From CAYVAP01 sp964343195 (GTDB lineage: Bacteria > Bacteroidota > Bacteroidia > J057), in assembly GCA_964343195.1 (NCBI GenBank), contig CAYFIR010000002.1, positions 1 through 64,000 of the forward strand: DNA of 64,000 bases. Direction: 5' to 3'. The position numbers and the translations under genes were made by a program. Positions 49,719 to 57,475 of this stretch are shown here, one piece after another; position 1 is the first letter of the stretch, and each line of letters opens with the position of its first letter. The notes beneath the pieces are model-generated. The model did no database searches. It saw nothing but the letters and a program-made list of their open reading frames with translations, and had not been told where the DNA came from.

Positions 49719-50261
49719 TCACCAATTTAGCATGAAAATTTCATGGGAGGCTCCTGATTCACGGCTTTGCAGTGTCTCGACCTCTACCGGAGTCTCAAAC
49801 AGTGTGCCCAATCCATTAATAATCCCTCTTACAAAATCCTGTAAACCAGGACGTTCCGAGATGTAATGCAGCGATAAGCTACGTTCCTGAAGTTCGGTAA
49901 TCCGAAATTCGGGTGGTTGCAGATTAGGAAACAACAGGATGACCCGATCGTGCAGATTGGGCAGGTATTGCAAAAAATCCCTCAGGGTGTATCCTCCAGA
50001 CTCGATCAGGGTCCCGTATTTTTGCCTGGCGGTAACCAGTACCCAGTACTCTCCAAACGCGAAAAGCACATCTGCCAATGGCAGTTCAAGCACCCGGGAA
50101 GCTGCTATTGCCAGGTCATAGGTCATGTTATCAGGATAGGATTCCTGATTAAGAAAGTAATCCAGATTTACTCCACTCTCCTGTTTCACCTTTTCCCAAG
50201 CCTCAGTCCCGTAATTGTCACATACCAGCCCCTTAATTGCGTCATTTACAATCCCATACAT
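49719..50261 (-). CDS. H-NOX heme nitric-oxide sensor
   Basis: Heme protein (180 aa) that senses NO. It has MYGIVNDAIKGLVCDNYG at the start (family signature), the proximal heme ligand His104 (PNLHDRVILLFP) and the porphyrin-propionate motif Y-x-S-x-R at 133-137 (YISER). The distal Tyr that gives oxygen binding in anaerobe H-NOX cannot be identified with certainty. First gene of an operon with the HNOBA hybrid kinase. Such pairs control biofilm and motility responses to NO in other bacteria. Start ATG 50261. Confidence 0.93.
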   Translation of the reverse strand: MYGIVNDAIKGLVCDNYGTEAWEKVKQESGVNLDYFLNQESYPDNMTYDLAIAASRVLELPLADVLFAFGEYWVLVTARQKYGTLIESGGYTLRDFLQYLPNLHDRVILLFPNLQPPEFRITELQERSLSLHYISERPGLQDFVRGIINGLGTLFETPVEVETLQSRESGASHEIFMLNW

Positions 50262-50365
50262 ACACAGGTCTTTTATTTAGGATAAATACTCCCGGATATC
50301 TGGCTTAAGCCATACTGAATAGTCAATCTCGGGCCTTTCAATATGGAATAAAAGTCAACTCATCA

Positions 50366-50373
50366 CAAAAATA
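50366..50373 (-). promoter_or_regulatory. Candidate -7 box of the H-NOX operon
   Basis: Minus-strand TATTTTTG fits TAnnTTTG and lies about 105 bp upstream of the H-NOX start. No clear -33 TTG. Confidence 0.35.
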
Positions 50374-50488
50374 CAATACCAGATCCACTTCGAGGCTGGT
50401 TTCCGCAATTGGTCTGCAAGGACAATTTCCTAAAATCCCACAAGCAGGATTTCGAGAAAAATCAACCGCGCCCGCTCAAAAAAGTCTC

Positions 50489-51574
50489 CTAATATCGGGG
50501 AACCCGCAGGGTGAGAGTATTTTTTCCAGTTGTCACACGAACCCAATACAGCCCGGCAGGAAATTCTGTCAGGTTAAGGGGACAACCTGATCCTGAAGGT
50601 TGAATGGAAGCCAATATCCGACCTTCCATATTTAACAGGCTTACCCGCTGAAGTTCACTCCCCTCGCTCACCTGCACCGAGTATTCTTTTCCGGGCACAA
50701 GGGAATAAAGGGTAACGGGTAGTTCCTCCAATTGCACGGTTATCACTGGGGATAAGGTAATGTTGCCATCCAGATCAGTATGAGCCAATCGGTAATAGTG
50801 AATTCCCGGGGCAAGGGGATGATGGATGAACTGATACTGGGCTCCCAGAGCGGGGCCACCATTACCTGAGATGAATGCTACTGGTTGAAAGTCTCCCCGA
50901 GGGCCGCGGTGCTCTACTGTGAAAAAGTCGTGATTCACTTCTGAAAAGGTATTCCACTCAAGGATAATTCGATCGGCAACAGCTTTTCCACTGAACTCCG
51001 CCAGTTCGACTGGAAGAGGAGTCACGAAGTCGAGCTTCATATCAGAATTGTAGGTGCAACCTGCGATGGGGTTGCCATTTCCTTCCAGCCCAAAGACCCG
51101 AATAGAATCAAGTGAGACGTCAGAGGTGAAATTTATGGTAAAGCAGTCAGCATGAGGATTGCCGCACAAAGCCGTACTGGAAATGCAGGTGAAGGAGGTT
51201 CCCCCCATATGGATGAAGCCGATTGCCTCCTCACTGTTAAAGGGCGCCCCAAGAGGACCTAAGGTGGTGCTGTTCATCGTCACACCAGTCTCGGTACTGG
51301 TGATAGAGGGAGTGGCTCCAGATAAGGTTACTGTCGACCCAGATTTATAAACCGCAATGGCAAAGGTTTTGGTGTCATTATCTGCGCCCTGATTCACCCC
51401 CAGAATGCCGCCCCCAATGCAGACCTGAATTTCATAATCATGTGTTGCACCATTATCCGTGTAGTTGAGTAGGCTCACCTGGGAGTTGTTGCAGGCCCAG
51501 AGTACAGACTGGGGAGCGAACATGAAGCCAAGGGACCAAACCAAAAGCAAAACTGAAGAAGCAGTAAATTTCAT
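50489..51574 (-). CDS. T9SS-exported protein of unknown function
   Basis: The 361-aa protein has a signal peptide (residues 1-27) and a beta-rich N-terminal domain with spaced Cys (CNNSQVSLLNY, EIQVCIGGG, FTCISSTALCGNPHADC, AGCTYNSD) that may form disulfides. A fibronectin-like middle region (about 190-290; VELAEFSGKAVADRIILEWN) and a T9SS type A sorting domain (about 290-361) follow. The segment LPVELAEFSGKAV is the common module just before Bacteroidota sorting domains. Secreted to the surface. No enzymatic motif. Upstream is a barrel protein gene on the same strand. Confidence 0.78.
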   Translation of the reverse strand: MKFTASSVLLLVWSLGFMFAPQSVLWACNNSQVSLLNYTDNGATHDYEIQVCIGGGILGVNQGADNDTKTFAIAVYKSGSTVTLSGATPSITSTETGVTMNSTTLGPLGAPFNSEEAIGFIHMGGTSFTCISSTALCGNPHADCFTINFTSDVSLDSIRVFGLEGNGNPIAGCTYNSDMKLDFVTPLPVELAEFSGKAVADRIILEWNTFSEVNHDFFTVEHRGPRGDFQPVAFISGNGGPALGAQYQFIHHPLAPGIHYYRLAHTDLDGNITLSPVITVQLEELPVTLYSLVPGKEYSVQVSEGSELQRVSLLNMEGRILASIQPSGSGCPLNLTEFPAGLYWVRVTTGKNTLTLRVPRY

Positions 51575-51675
51575 CCAGAACAGAAATTATAAAGTGTTAC
51601 GTACTGGAACATAGTAGCCTAAGGGGAGCAAACTGTAACCGGGCATTCAATTTTTCCAATGAGAAGTAGTAGCCA

Positions 51676-51710
51676 AAAACAAAAAGGGCGAAGTGGAAAA
51701 ACCACTTCGC
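51676..51710 (-). terminator. Rho-independent terminator of the barrel protein gene
   Basis: GCGAAGTGG (51688-51696) pairs with CCACTTCGC (51702-51710). On the minus strand CCTTTTTGTTTTTGG follows, the same tail as the fba terminator. It lies 66 bp after the stop. Confidence 0.8.
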
Positions 51711-51775
51711 TACCTACTCACTATTATGAAAAAATCAACTACTTACTTTCAAATTGGGGATGTCAATGCTTCTGA

Positions 51776-54241
51776 TTACTTAAAATCGCCAGCGCCGCCA
51801 TCAAATCCTTCTCCCCCGAATCGACCTCTTTCGCCTCGTTCTCCATCGCGGGACCGGTCTTCCTGGTTCAGCCTATAGGTAAAGTTGAGGGTAATTTGTC
51901 TTCTCCTCCATTGAAATTCGGACTCGCGGTAGAAGTCTTCCTGGTCAATAACTCCGCGCCATTTGCGGGTGTTAAAGACATCTCTTACGCTGAGGGTGAG
52001 GGTCCCTTTTCCCTGAATAACTGGCTTGGAGAAGCCCAGGTCCATGGAATAAAACGCCTTGCGATAGCCCTGAGGATCGCGCTGAGGAGCCCGATAGTTC
52101 CCGGAGATCTGTAACCTCGCGTTGTCCCAAACAGTCATGCGACTATTTACACGGGTCTGAAAAGCCAGGCTCTGTGCGTAGTAGTCCTGCTCCTGATAGG
52201 TTCCTTCTGTCCGGAATCCATAGAAGTTGAGGTTTCCGCTGATGTTCCACCAACTGGTGATGTCCTGAGAGCCCGAGAGCTCGAACCCTACCGCATTTTG
52301 GGTAGAGAGGTTAACTGGAATCCGGAATGAGGTTCCGTCTTCGTCAAGCGTGGTAATCCGCTCGATAACCCCGGTCCGGTTGCGGTAGTAGATACTGCTA
52401 AGCAATGATCCCTTATCCCAATAGGCCAGATAGCCAAGTTCCATGGAATTGGTGTACTCGGGGTCCAGATCCGGATTACCTACGCGCAGGTTTCGGCGGT
52501 CGCTAAAGCTGCTAAATGGCATCAGGTTACGGAACCTTGGACGGCTCAGGCGACGGCTATAGCTTAATTGCAGGGTATTTCTTCCGTTGAGTTTATAGGA
52601 AAGGAAGGCACTGGGGAACCAGTTGAGGTATTGCTTGCGGATGACATTGTCATACATGTTTTCAGCCAGGGTATCTGCTCCAATGTCAGAATACTCCGCT
52701 CGCAGCCCTACCTGATAGGCAAACCGCTGTATTTCCTGACTGAAGATTCCGTATGCTGCGTAAATGTTTTCCTGATAGAGGAAGTCATTATTGAAATTGG
52801 GCAAAGTCTGGAAGAGCGCCTCAGCAGGCTGTTTTTCTTCAACCAGATAATTGTTGTTAATGGTCCGCAGGGTGATGCGGGTTCCGGTCTCAAACCGTAG
52901 TTTGTCTTCCGGCCCAAAGGGGTGTACATAATCGGACTGGATCAGCCACTGGGCTTCGTCCTCGGTATTACTGCTTCGCTGAAGCAATGGATCGCCATAG
53001 CCCAGTACCTGCTCGGTGATATCGGCCAGCTCAGTATCATTGTTCAGCTGATATTGAATGCTGGAGGTCCATTCATGATTTTCGATGGGAAAGGTCTTGC
53101 GGTGATTGAGTTGGAACTCTACATTTTCATCAGACTCATTTTCAATCTGATTTCGCGTGGTTTCTTCAATCAGTTCCATTTCCGGGGTAAAGTCCCGGTA
53201 GGTAATATTTGTACGGTTCACCTCATCATCGTACCCGACGAGTCCGGAAAAAGTCAGCGTGTTCCAGTCATTGATGGTCCAGTCCGCTCCGGCCCGCAGG
53301 TTCCCCCCCAGCGAAGCCCGACTGCGGTCGTTTTGCTGATCCGTGATCAGGTAGGTTTCACCGTTCTCCTTTAGTTCCTGATAATATCCACCTCCACCAG
53401 GTGAATCCCGGTAATCACCACTCACATTCACAAAGAAGTTCACCTTTCCACTACGGTAGTTCAGGTTCGCCCCCAGGCGGTGGTTCTGGGGATATCCAGT
53501 CGAGACATTGAAGGAGCCATTGAAACCTGGACGTTGCTCTTTCTTCAGGATAATGTTGATGATTCCCACTTCACCTTCTGCGTCATATCGAGCTGAGGGA
53601 TTGGTAATCACTTCCACTCTTTCGATGAGATTGGCTGGAATATTTCGGAGGCCATCGGTTTCCCCACCGATTCCTACCATGCCGGAGGGCTTACCGTTGA
53701 TCAGAATGCGAACATTGCCACTGCCCCTCAGGCTAACTCCTCCTTCAGCATCCACTTCTACAGACGGAAGGTTTTGCAAAATTTCGTCTGCGGAGCTTGC
53801 ATTGAGCGAGATATCCTGGTCTACCCGAAAGATGCGCTTGTCAAGCTGAAGCTCCATCTGAGCTCCCTGAGCCTGGATTTCTACCGCGTCGAGGGTGGCA
53901 TTTCCACCGGTTTTCATGGCCAGATCTCCGAGGTCAACAACTTTCTGAGTACCGTCTACATCGACATCGGCAAATACCTGCTCTTCATACCCTACATAGG
54001 AGGTTTGCAGGTAGTAGGTACCAGTTTCCACCTCGAGGTTAAATCGCCCCTGATCGTCAGCCAGACCGCCTGTTACAAAACTGCTGTCGACCTGATCAAA
54101 CACCTTCAGATTGGCCAGTTCCAGCCCTCTGTCCTCAACCTCACTTACCACTCTTCCCTCCAGTGTGACCTGAGAGAAACCCAGGGAAAGGCTCAGAAAT
54201 GTGAAACAGAATAGAGTAGTAAAAAGGTAGCTGATCTTCAT
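51776..54241 (-). CDS. Outer-membrane beta-barrel protein, TonB-receptor-like with carboxypeptidase-regulatory domain
   Basis: The 821-aa protein has a signal peptide (residues 1-24), a CarboxypepD_reg-like beta-sandwich (about 25-115; VTLEGRVVSEVEDRGLELAN), a plug-like domain (about 125-225; QDISLNASSADEILQNLPSV, GSGNVRILINGKPSGM, RVEVITNPSARYDAEGEVGI) and a large beta barrel to the end. This is the outer_membrane_beta-barrel_3 type found throughout Bacteroidota. No TonB box was seen. The tail is Gly/Arg/Asp-rich. It lies beside the divergent lytS-lytR pair and may be regulated by it. Substrate unknown. Confidence 0.85.
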   Translation of the reverse strand: MKISYLFTTLFCFTFLSLSLGFSQVTLEGRVVSEVEDRGLELANLKVFDQVDSSFVTGGLADDQGRFNLEVETGTYYLQTSYVGYEEQVFADVDVDGTQKVVDLGDLAMKTGGNATLDAVEIQAQGAQMELQLDKRIFRVDQDISLNASSADEILQNLPSVEVDAEGGVSLRGSGNVRILINGKPSGMVGIGGETDGLRNIPANLIERVEVITNPSARYDAEGEVGIINIILKKEQRPGFNGSFNVSTGYPQNHRLGANLNYRSGKVNFFVNVSGDYRDSPGGGGYYQELKENGETYLITDQQNDRSRASLGGNLRAGADWTINDWNTLTFSGLVGYDDEVNRTNITYRDFTPEMELIEETTRNQIENESDENVEFQLNHRKTFPIENHEWTSSIQYQLNNDTELADITEQVLGYGDPLLQRSSNTEDEAQWLIQSDYVHPFGPEDKLRFETGTRITLRTINNNYLVEEKQPAEALFQTLPNFNNDFLYQENIYAAYGIFSQEIQRFAYQVGLRAEYSDIGADTLAENMYDNVIRKQYLNWFPSAFLSYKLNGRNTLQLSYSRRLSRPRFRNLMPFSSFSDRRNLRVGNPDLDPEYTNSMELGYLAYWDKGSLLSSIYYRNRTGVIERITTLDEDGTSFRIPVNLSTQNAVGFELSGSQDITSWWNISGNLNFYGFRTEGTYQEQDYYAQSLAFQTRVNSRMTVWDNARLQISGNYRAPQRDPQGYRKAFYSMDLGFSKPVIQGKGTLTLSVRDVFNTRKWRGVIDQEDFYRESEFQWRRRQITLNFTYRLNQEDRSRDGERGERGRFGGEGFDGGAGDFK

Positions 54242-54555
54242 ATGCCTGAAAAATTCTATTGAAGTTTGATTATGTTTTCACCCGATTTAAGCCCCAAGTT
54301 TTTCGGGCTTACTTTTCGAACTAACCCCAAAATGCCCCAACCTGTTTGGACGAAAAGGACCTTTACAGCACAAAATCGGTGTTTTTTGGAGCAACGCACA
54401 AGTATAATCGGGGAACAGCCCGATTGGTCAGGTGTGTGTACATTGGTCGTTCACCCTGCCTCCTGTGACATTCACCCTGTGATAGGGGACACTGGCCGAT
54501 GTGATTATGCATAAATTGCGAAAAGTGGAATATTACGTTACCACACAGCCAAAAA
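54242..54555. other. Divergent control region between barrel protein gene and lytS
   Basis: About 314 bp without a gene. It contains two exact 9-bp direct repeats (54450-54458 and 54471-54479), described separately, and A/T-rich stretches on both sides. No clear TAnnTTTG box was found for either gene. Confidence 0.5.
54450..54479 (+). promoter_or_regulatory. 9-bp direct repeats with LytTR-type spacing
   Basis: TTCACCCTG occurs at 54450-54458 and 54471-54479, separated by 12 bp (21 bp start to start). LytTR regulators such as AgrA bind pairs of 9-bp direct repeats with a 12-bp gap, though the base sequence here is not the AgrA consensus. Confidence 0.4.
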
Positions 54556-55629
54556 ATGAATTGGATGGAGAATTCGATGGACAAATCAAAGAAGTGGCTG
54601 TCTCAGGAAGCACTGATCAATCTGCTCCTGTGGGTCCTGTATTTCATAATCGTTACCTACCAAAAAAGCCGGGCCAATGCCAATATGGGGGGTGAAGGCG
54701 TGCTGGAACCAGTGGACTTCGCCTTTGCCCTGCAATATCTCTGGGTAGTCTTGGTGATTTCCTACTTCCTTTTACCCAGATTTTTTTATCGGAAGAAGTA
54801 CTGGCAGTTTTTTCTTCTGAGTATCCTCACCTTTGCTACAGCCATCCTGATTGAGGAATTTGTATTGGAAAAGGTTTTCTTCCCCGGTACGCGCCGCGCA
54901 GAAACCATCATGGGCTTTATTCCGACTCTTTTTCGGATAGGTCCGACGGTAGCGCTCTTTGTAGGGGTGAAGCTCGCCTGGGATAATTTGCAGAAACAGG
55001 CAAAACTGGAACAGGTGGAAAAAGAAAAAACCGAAAGCCAGCTGCAGTTCCTAAAATCCCAACTCAACCCGCACTTCCTGTTCAACAACCTGAACAACCT
55101 CTATTCATACGCACAGGAGGGCTCCCCAAAAACTCCTGAAATTGTCCTGCAACTGTCTGCGATGATGCGCTATATGCTCTATGAAAGCCAGGAAAACTGG
55201 GTTCCCCTCAGCAAGGAACTGGGGTATCTGGAGGATTTTATCCGCTTGCAGGAGCTGCAAATGGAAAATCGTGGGGCAGTCAATTATCGGGTACTGGGAG
55301 ATCCGACCGGTAAGAGGATCGCTCCGATGATACTCATCGTGTTCGTGGAAAACTCATTCAAGCATAGCATGGCCAACCAGCCCGAAAACATCCTGATTGA
55401 AATCGAGGCCAACATACAGGAGGATGGATTGCGTTTTTCCTGCACCAACACCTTCGAAGAGTCTATTTTCCCAGAGGACTCCTCCAGGCCCAGGGCAAAA
55501 GGCATAGGGCTGGTCAATGTCCAAAAGCGACTTTCTCTGCAGTACAAAGGCAAACATCACCTCGAAATAACCCGTGATAGTGGTATATACCGGGTGGACC
55601 TTCATCTCAGCTGGCCTGAGCTCGATTAA
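54556..55629 (+). CDS. LytS/YehU-family sensor histidine kinase
   Basis: The 357-aa kinase has four membrane helices in the first 140 residues, a coiled coil (about 145-165), then the His_kinase (LytS-type) domain: phospho-His173 in SQLNPHFLFNNLNNLY, and an HATPase region (about 250-350) with MILIVFVENSFKHSM (N box) and KGIGLVNVQKRLSLQY. No extracellular sensor domain. The response regulator gene follows after 49 bp. The ATG at 54556 gives the MNWMENSMDKSKKW start; a later ATG at 54577 is possible. Confidence 0.92.
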   Translation: MNWMENSMDKSKKWLSQEALINLLLWVLYFIIVTYQKSRANANMGGEGVLEPVDFAFALQYLWVVLVISYFLLPRFFYRKKYWQFFLLSILTFATAILIEEFVLEKVFFPGTRRAETIMGFIPTLFRIGPTVALFVGVKLAWDNLQKQAKLEQVEKEKTESQLQFLKSQLNPHFLFNNLNNLYSYAQEGSPKTPEIVLQLSAMMRYMLYESQENWVPLSKELGYLEDFIRLQELQMENRGAVNYRVLGDPTGKRIAPMILIVFVENSFKHSMANQPENILIEIEANIQEDGLRFSCTNTFEESIFPEDSSRPRAKGIGLVNVQKRLSLQYKGKHHLEITRDSGIYRVDLHLSWPELD

Positions 55630-55678
55630 ATGCCTGGTAATGGGGCATCTTCCCTTTTGCCGCTAACTTCACTCCACT

Positions 55679-56410
55679 ATGCCCATACGATGTATCATCA
55701 TTGAGGACCAGTTACCTGCCCAAAGGATTCTTACCCGATACCTCCAGGAGGTGCCGGAGCTGGAGTTATTGGCGACCTTTACGGACCCGCTGGAAGGACT
55801 GGCCTATATGCGCCAGGAAACAGTCGATTTACTGTTCCTGGATGTCAACCTACCCAAACTTTCAGGGATGGAGTTCCTGAAGATCATGCCATATCAGCCC
55901 AAAGTCATCTTAACCACGGCCTACTCTGAATATGCGTTGGAAGGATATGAATATTCAGTGGTGGATTACCTGCTCAAGCCCATTTCGCTGGAGCGATTCA
56001 TGAAAGCAATTGGGAAGGTCATTGCCTCTGAAAAGACCCAGGGGGCATCCTCCCTGCCCGACAATGCAGGCATGACTGCTCAGGCTCCCCCAACCTATCT
56101 TTTTGTCAAATCAGATCGGAGCATTATCAAGCTCACCCTTTCGGATCTGACCCACATCAAGGCAGAGGATGATTACACCCGGGTATATACCCGTGGCAAG
56201 GCTCATTTTCTCTCCTACAACCTTAAATACTGGGAGGAGACCCTTCCTGCCCCAACTTTCACCCGTATCCACAAATCCTACATGGTCAACCTGGACTATA
56301 TAGACAAAGTCGAGGGAAACCAGGTTTTTGTTCAGGCAGTCGAGGCAGCATTGCCTGTTGGGAGGAGCTACCGCAACACCCTAATTGAACGACTTAATGT
56401 CAGAGAGTAG
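55679..56410 (+). CDS. LytTR-family response regulator
   Basis: The 243-aa protein has a receiver domain (1-120) with acidic pocket IIIEDQ and phospho-acceptor Asp55 (LLFLDVNLPKLSG), and a LytTR DNA-binding domain (about 140-240; HIKAEDDYTRVYTRGKAHFL, FTRIHKSYMVNLDYIDKVEG, LPVGRSYRNTLIERL). Cognate of the LytS-type kinase just upstream. Candidate target: direct repeats at 54450-54479, between lytS and the barrel protein gene. Its stop and that of the convergent lone receiver gene are one base apart. Confidence 0.93.
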   Translation: MPIRCIIIEDQLPAQRILTRYLQEVPELELLATFTDPLEGLAYMRQETVDLLFLDVNLPKLSGMEFLKIMPYQPKVILTTAYSEYALEGYEYSVVDYLLKPISLERFMKAIGKVIASEKTQGASSLPDNAGMTAQAPPTYLFVKSDRSIIKLTLSDLTHIKAEDDYTRVYTRGKAHFLSYNLKYWEETLPAPTFTRIHKSYMVNLDYIDKVEGNQVFVQAVEAALPVGRSYRNTLIERLNVRE

Positions 56411-56411
56411 A

Positions 56412-56822
56412 CTATAGTTCACCAAAGATGGCCTTGGCCTGATGAGGAGTCAGAGGTTTGGTGATGTAATCGGCGACACAGGGATATGATTTGGCTTTCT
56501 GGATCTCAACCGGGTCAATGGATGAGCTTACCACATAAAGGACTGTTTTATGAGGAAGCTTAAGGTATTCGTCCAGGAATTGCCATCCATTCATCCCGGG
56601 CATATTCAGATCGAGCAGAATCAAATCTGGCCACAAAGCGGGCGGAGTGGACTTGAGCCAATTCAGAGCTTCCACAGCTCCCAGAAACTGGGTCGTGGAA
56701 ATCTGTTCAACTGAACGAATAAGTGTCGCCTCGTGAATTGTATTCACAACTTCATCATCGTCGATCAGCATCACCTGGAGCTCATCTCGATAGGAGGCCT
56801 GTAATGCAGTTCCGTTTCCCAT
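56412..56822 (-). CDS. Stand-alone CheY-like receiver protein
   Basis: Single receiver domain (136 aa): acidic cluster MLIDDDEVV (residues 18-26), phospho-acceptor Asp71 (LILLDLNMPGMNGW), Thr/Ser switch in VLYVVSSSID and Lys in DYITKPLTP. No output domain. The sequence style is that of Rcp1-like receivers, which bind kinases or other proteins. It converges with lytR with a one-base gap. It is a candidate acceptor for the hybrid kinase 7 kb away, but this is inference. An inner ATG at residue 18 is an alternative start. Confidence 0.9.
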   Translation of the reverse strand: MGNGTALQASYRDELQVMLIDDDEVVNTIHEATLIRSVEQISTTQFLGAVEALNWLKSTPPALWPDLILLDLNMPGMNGWQFLDEYLKLPHKTVLYVVSSSIDPVEIQKAKSYPCVADYITKPLTPHQAKAIFGEL

Positions 56823-57277
56823 ATCCCAAATATCAAATTAATTGACAATTGTTGTCAGATAAAAAACAGGTGAATGCTTATGTGCATATTATAGAAAGGA
56901 AAAAGAGTCAAATTGACTATATCGACGAATATGCCAATCCAGAGAATTATTCTTGTGAAGAAGCTGGATTTTTATGCACAAAAATGCCAAAATCTTACCT
57001 CGGAAATTCAATATTTCTAAACCGGAAAAATAAAGAAGGGCCAATGAAAGTACCATTGACCCCGTCTTTCTAACAAATGCCACGGTCGACAGGGGGTTTG
57101 ACCAGGTCTTTTCGTTTAACAGGAGTTAATTTACAGAATCCCTTCTTCCATAGACTTACGGGATTAGGCTGTTTTTAATTTACCGGAAATCCGGTAGAAA
57201 ATTCCTGTTTCCTCCCATTTTACTGAAAGAAAGCCGCATGCAGAGGAAACAAACCTGACCCTGAAAGGAAGAGAGGC

Positions 57278-57295
57278 TTTGCCAGTACTGGCAAA
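57278..57295. promoter_or_regulatory. 18-bp perfect palindrome upstream of the pseudocaspase gene
   Basis: TTTGCCAGTACTGGCAAA is an exact palindrome with no spacer. It lies about 126 bp upstream of the -7 box. Plausible as an operator for a dimeric regulator. Confidence 0.4.
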
Positions 57296-57420
57296 ATGGG
57301 CGCAGCTGGAGAATTTGTTCCCTACAAAAGTACTTACCTATAATAGAGGCCGAAAAGGTACCTAAATACAACTTCATTCGTTATCTTCTAGTCCCCGAGG
57401 GAACTATGTAAAGTTGATTT

Positions 57421-57428
57421 TATCTTTG
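57421..57428 (+). promoter_or_regulatory. -7 box of the pseudocaspase gene
   Basis: TATCTTTG fits TAnnTTTG and is followed by CA, as in many Bacteroidota promoters. The ATG follows 47 bp later. No TTG at standard spacing is seen. Confidence 0.6.
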
Positions 57429-57475
57429 CACCCGAGAGCTTACTACTCACGACACTTAATAAGATTTTTGTTTTT

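Larger units (their letters stand above)
56823..57475. other. 653-bp intergenic region upstream of the pseudocaspase gene
   Basis: A/T-rich on the left, with a 74-codon frame (56849-57073, TTG start) that I do not accept as a gene. It contains a 6-bp hairpin TACCGGAAATCCGGTA (57181-57196), an 18-bp perfect palindrome (57278-57295) and a -7 box (57421-57428). The amount of DNA and its symmetric elements suggest regulation of the following gene, or an untranslated RNA; no RNA family is recognised. Confidence 0.5.

Noticed and set aside
56849..57073. 74-codon plus-strand frame with TTG start before the pseudocaspase gene
   Set aside because: Composition and lack of any promoter or domain give no support; a short hairpin region overlaps its end.
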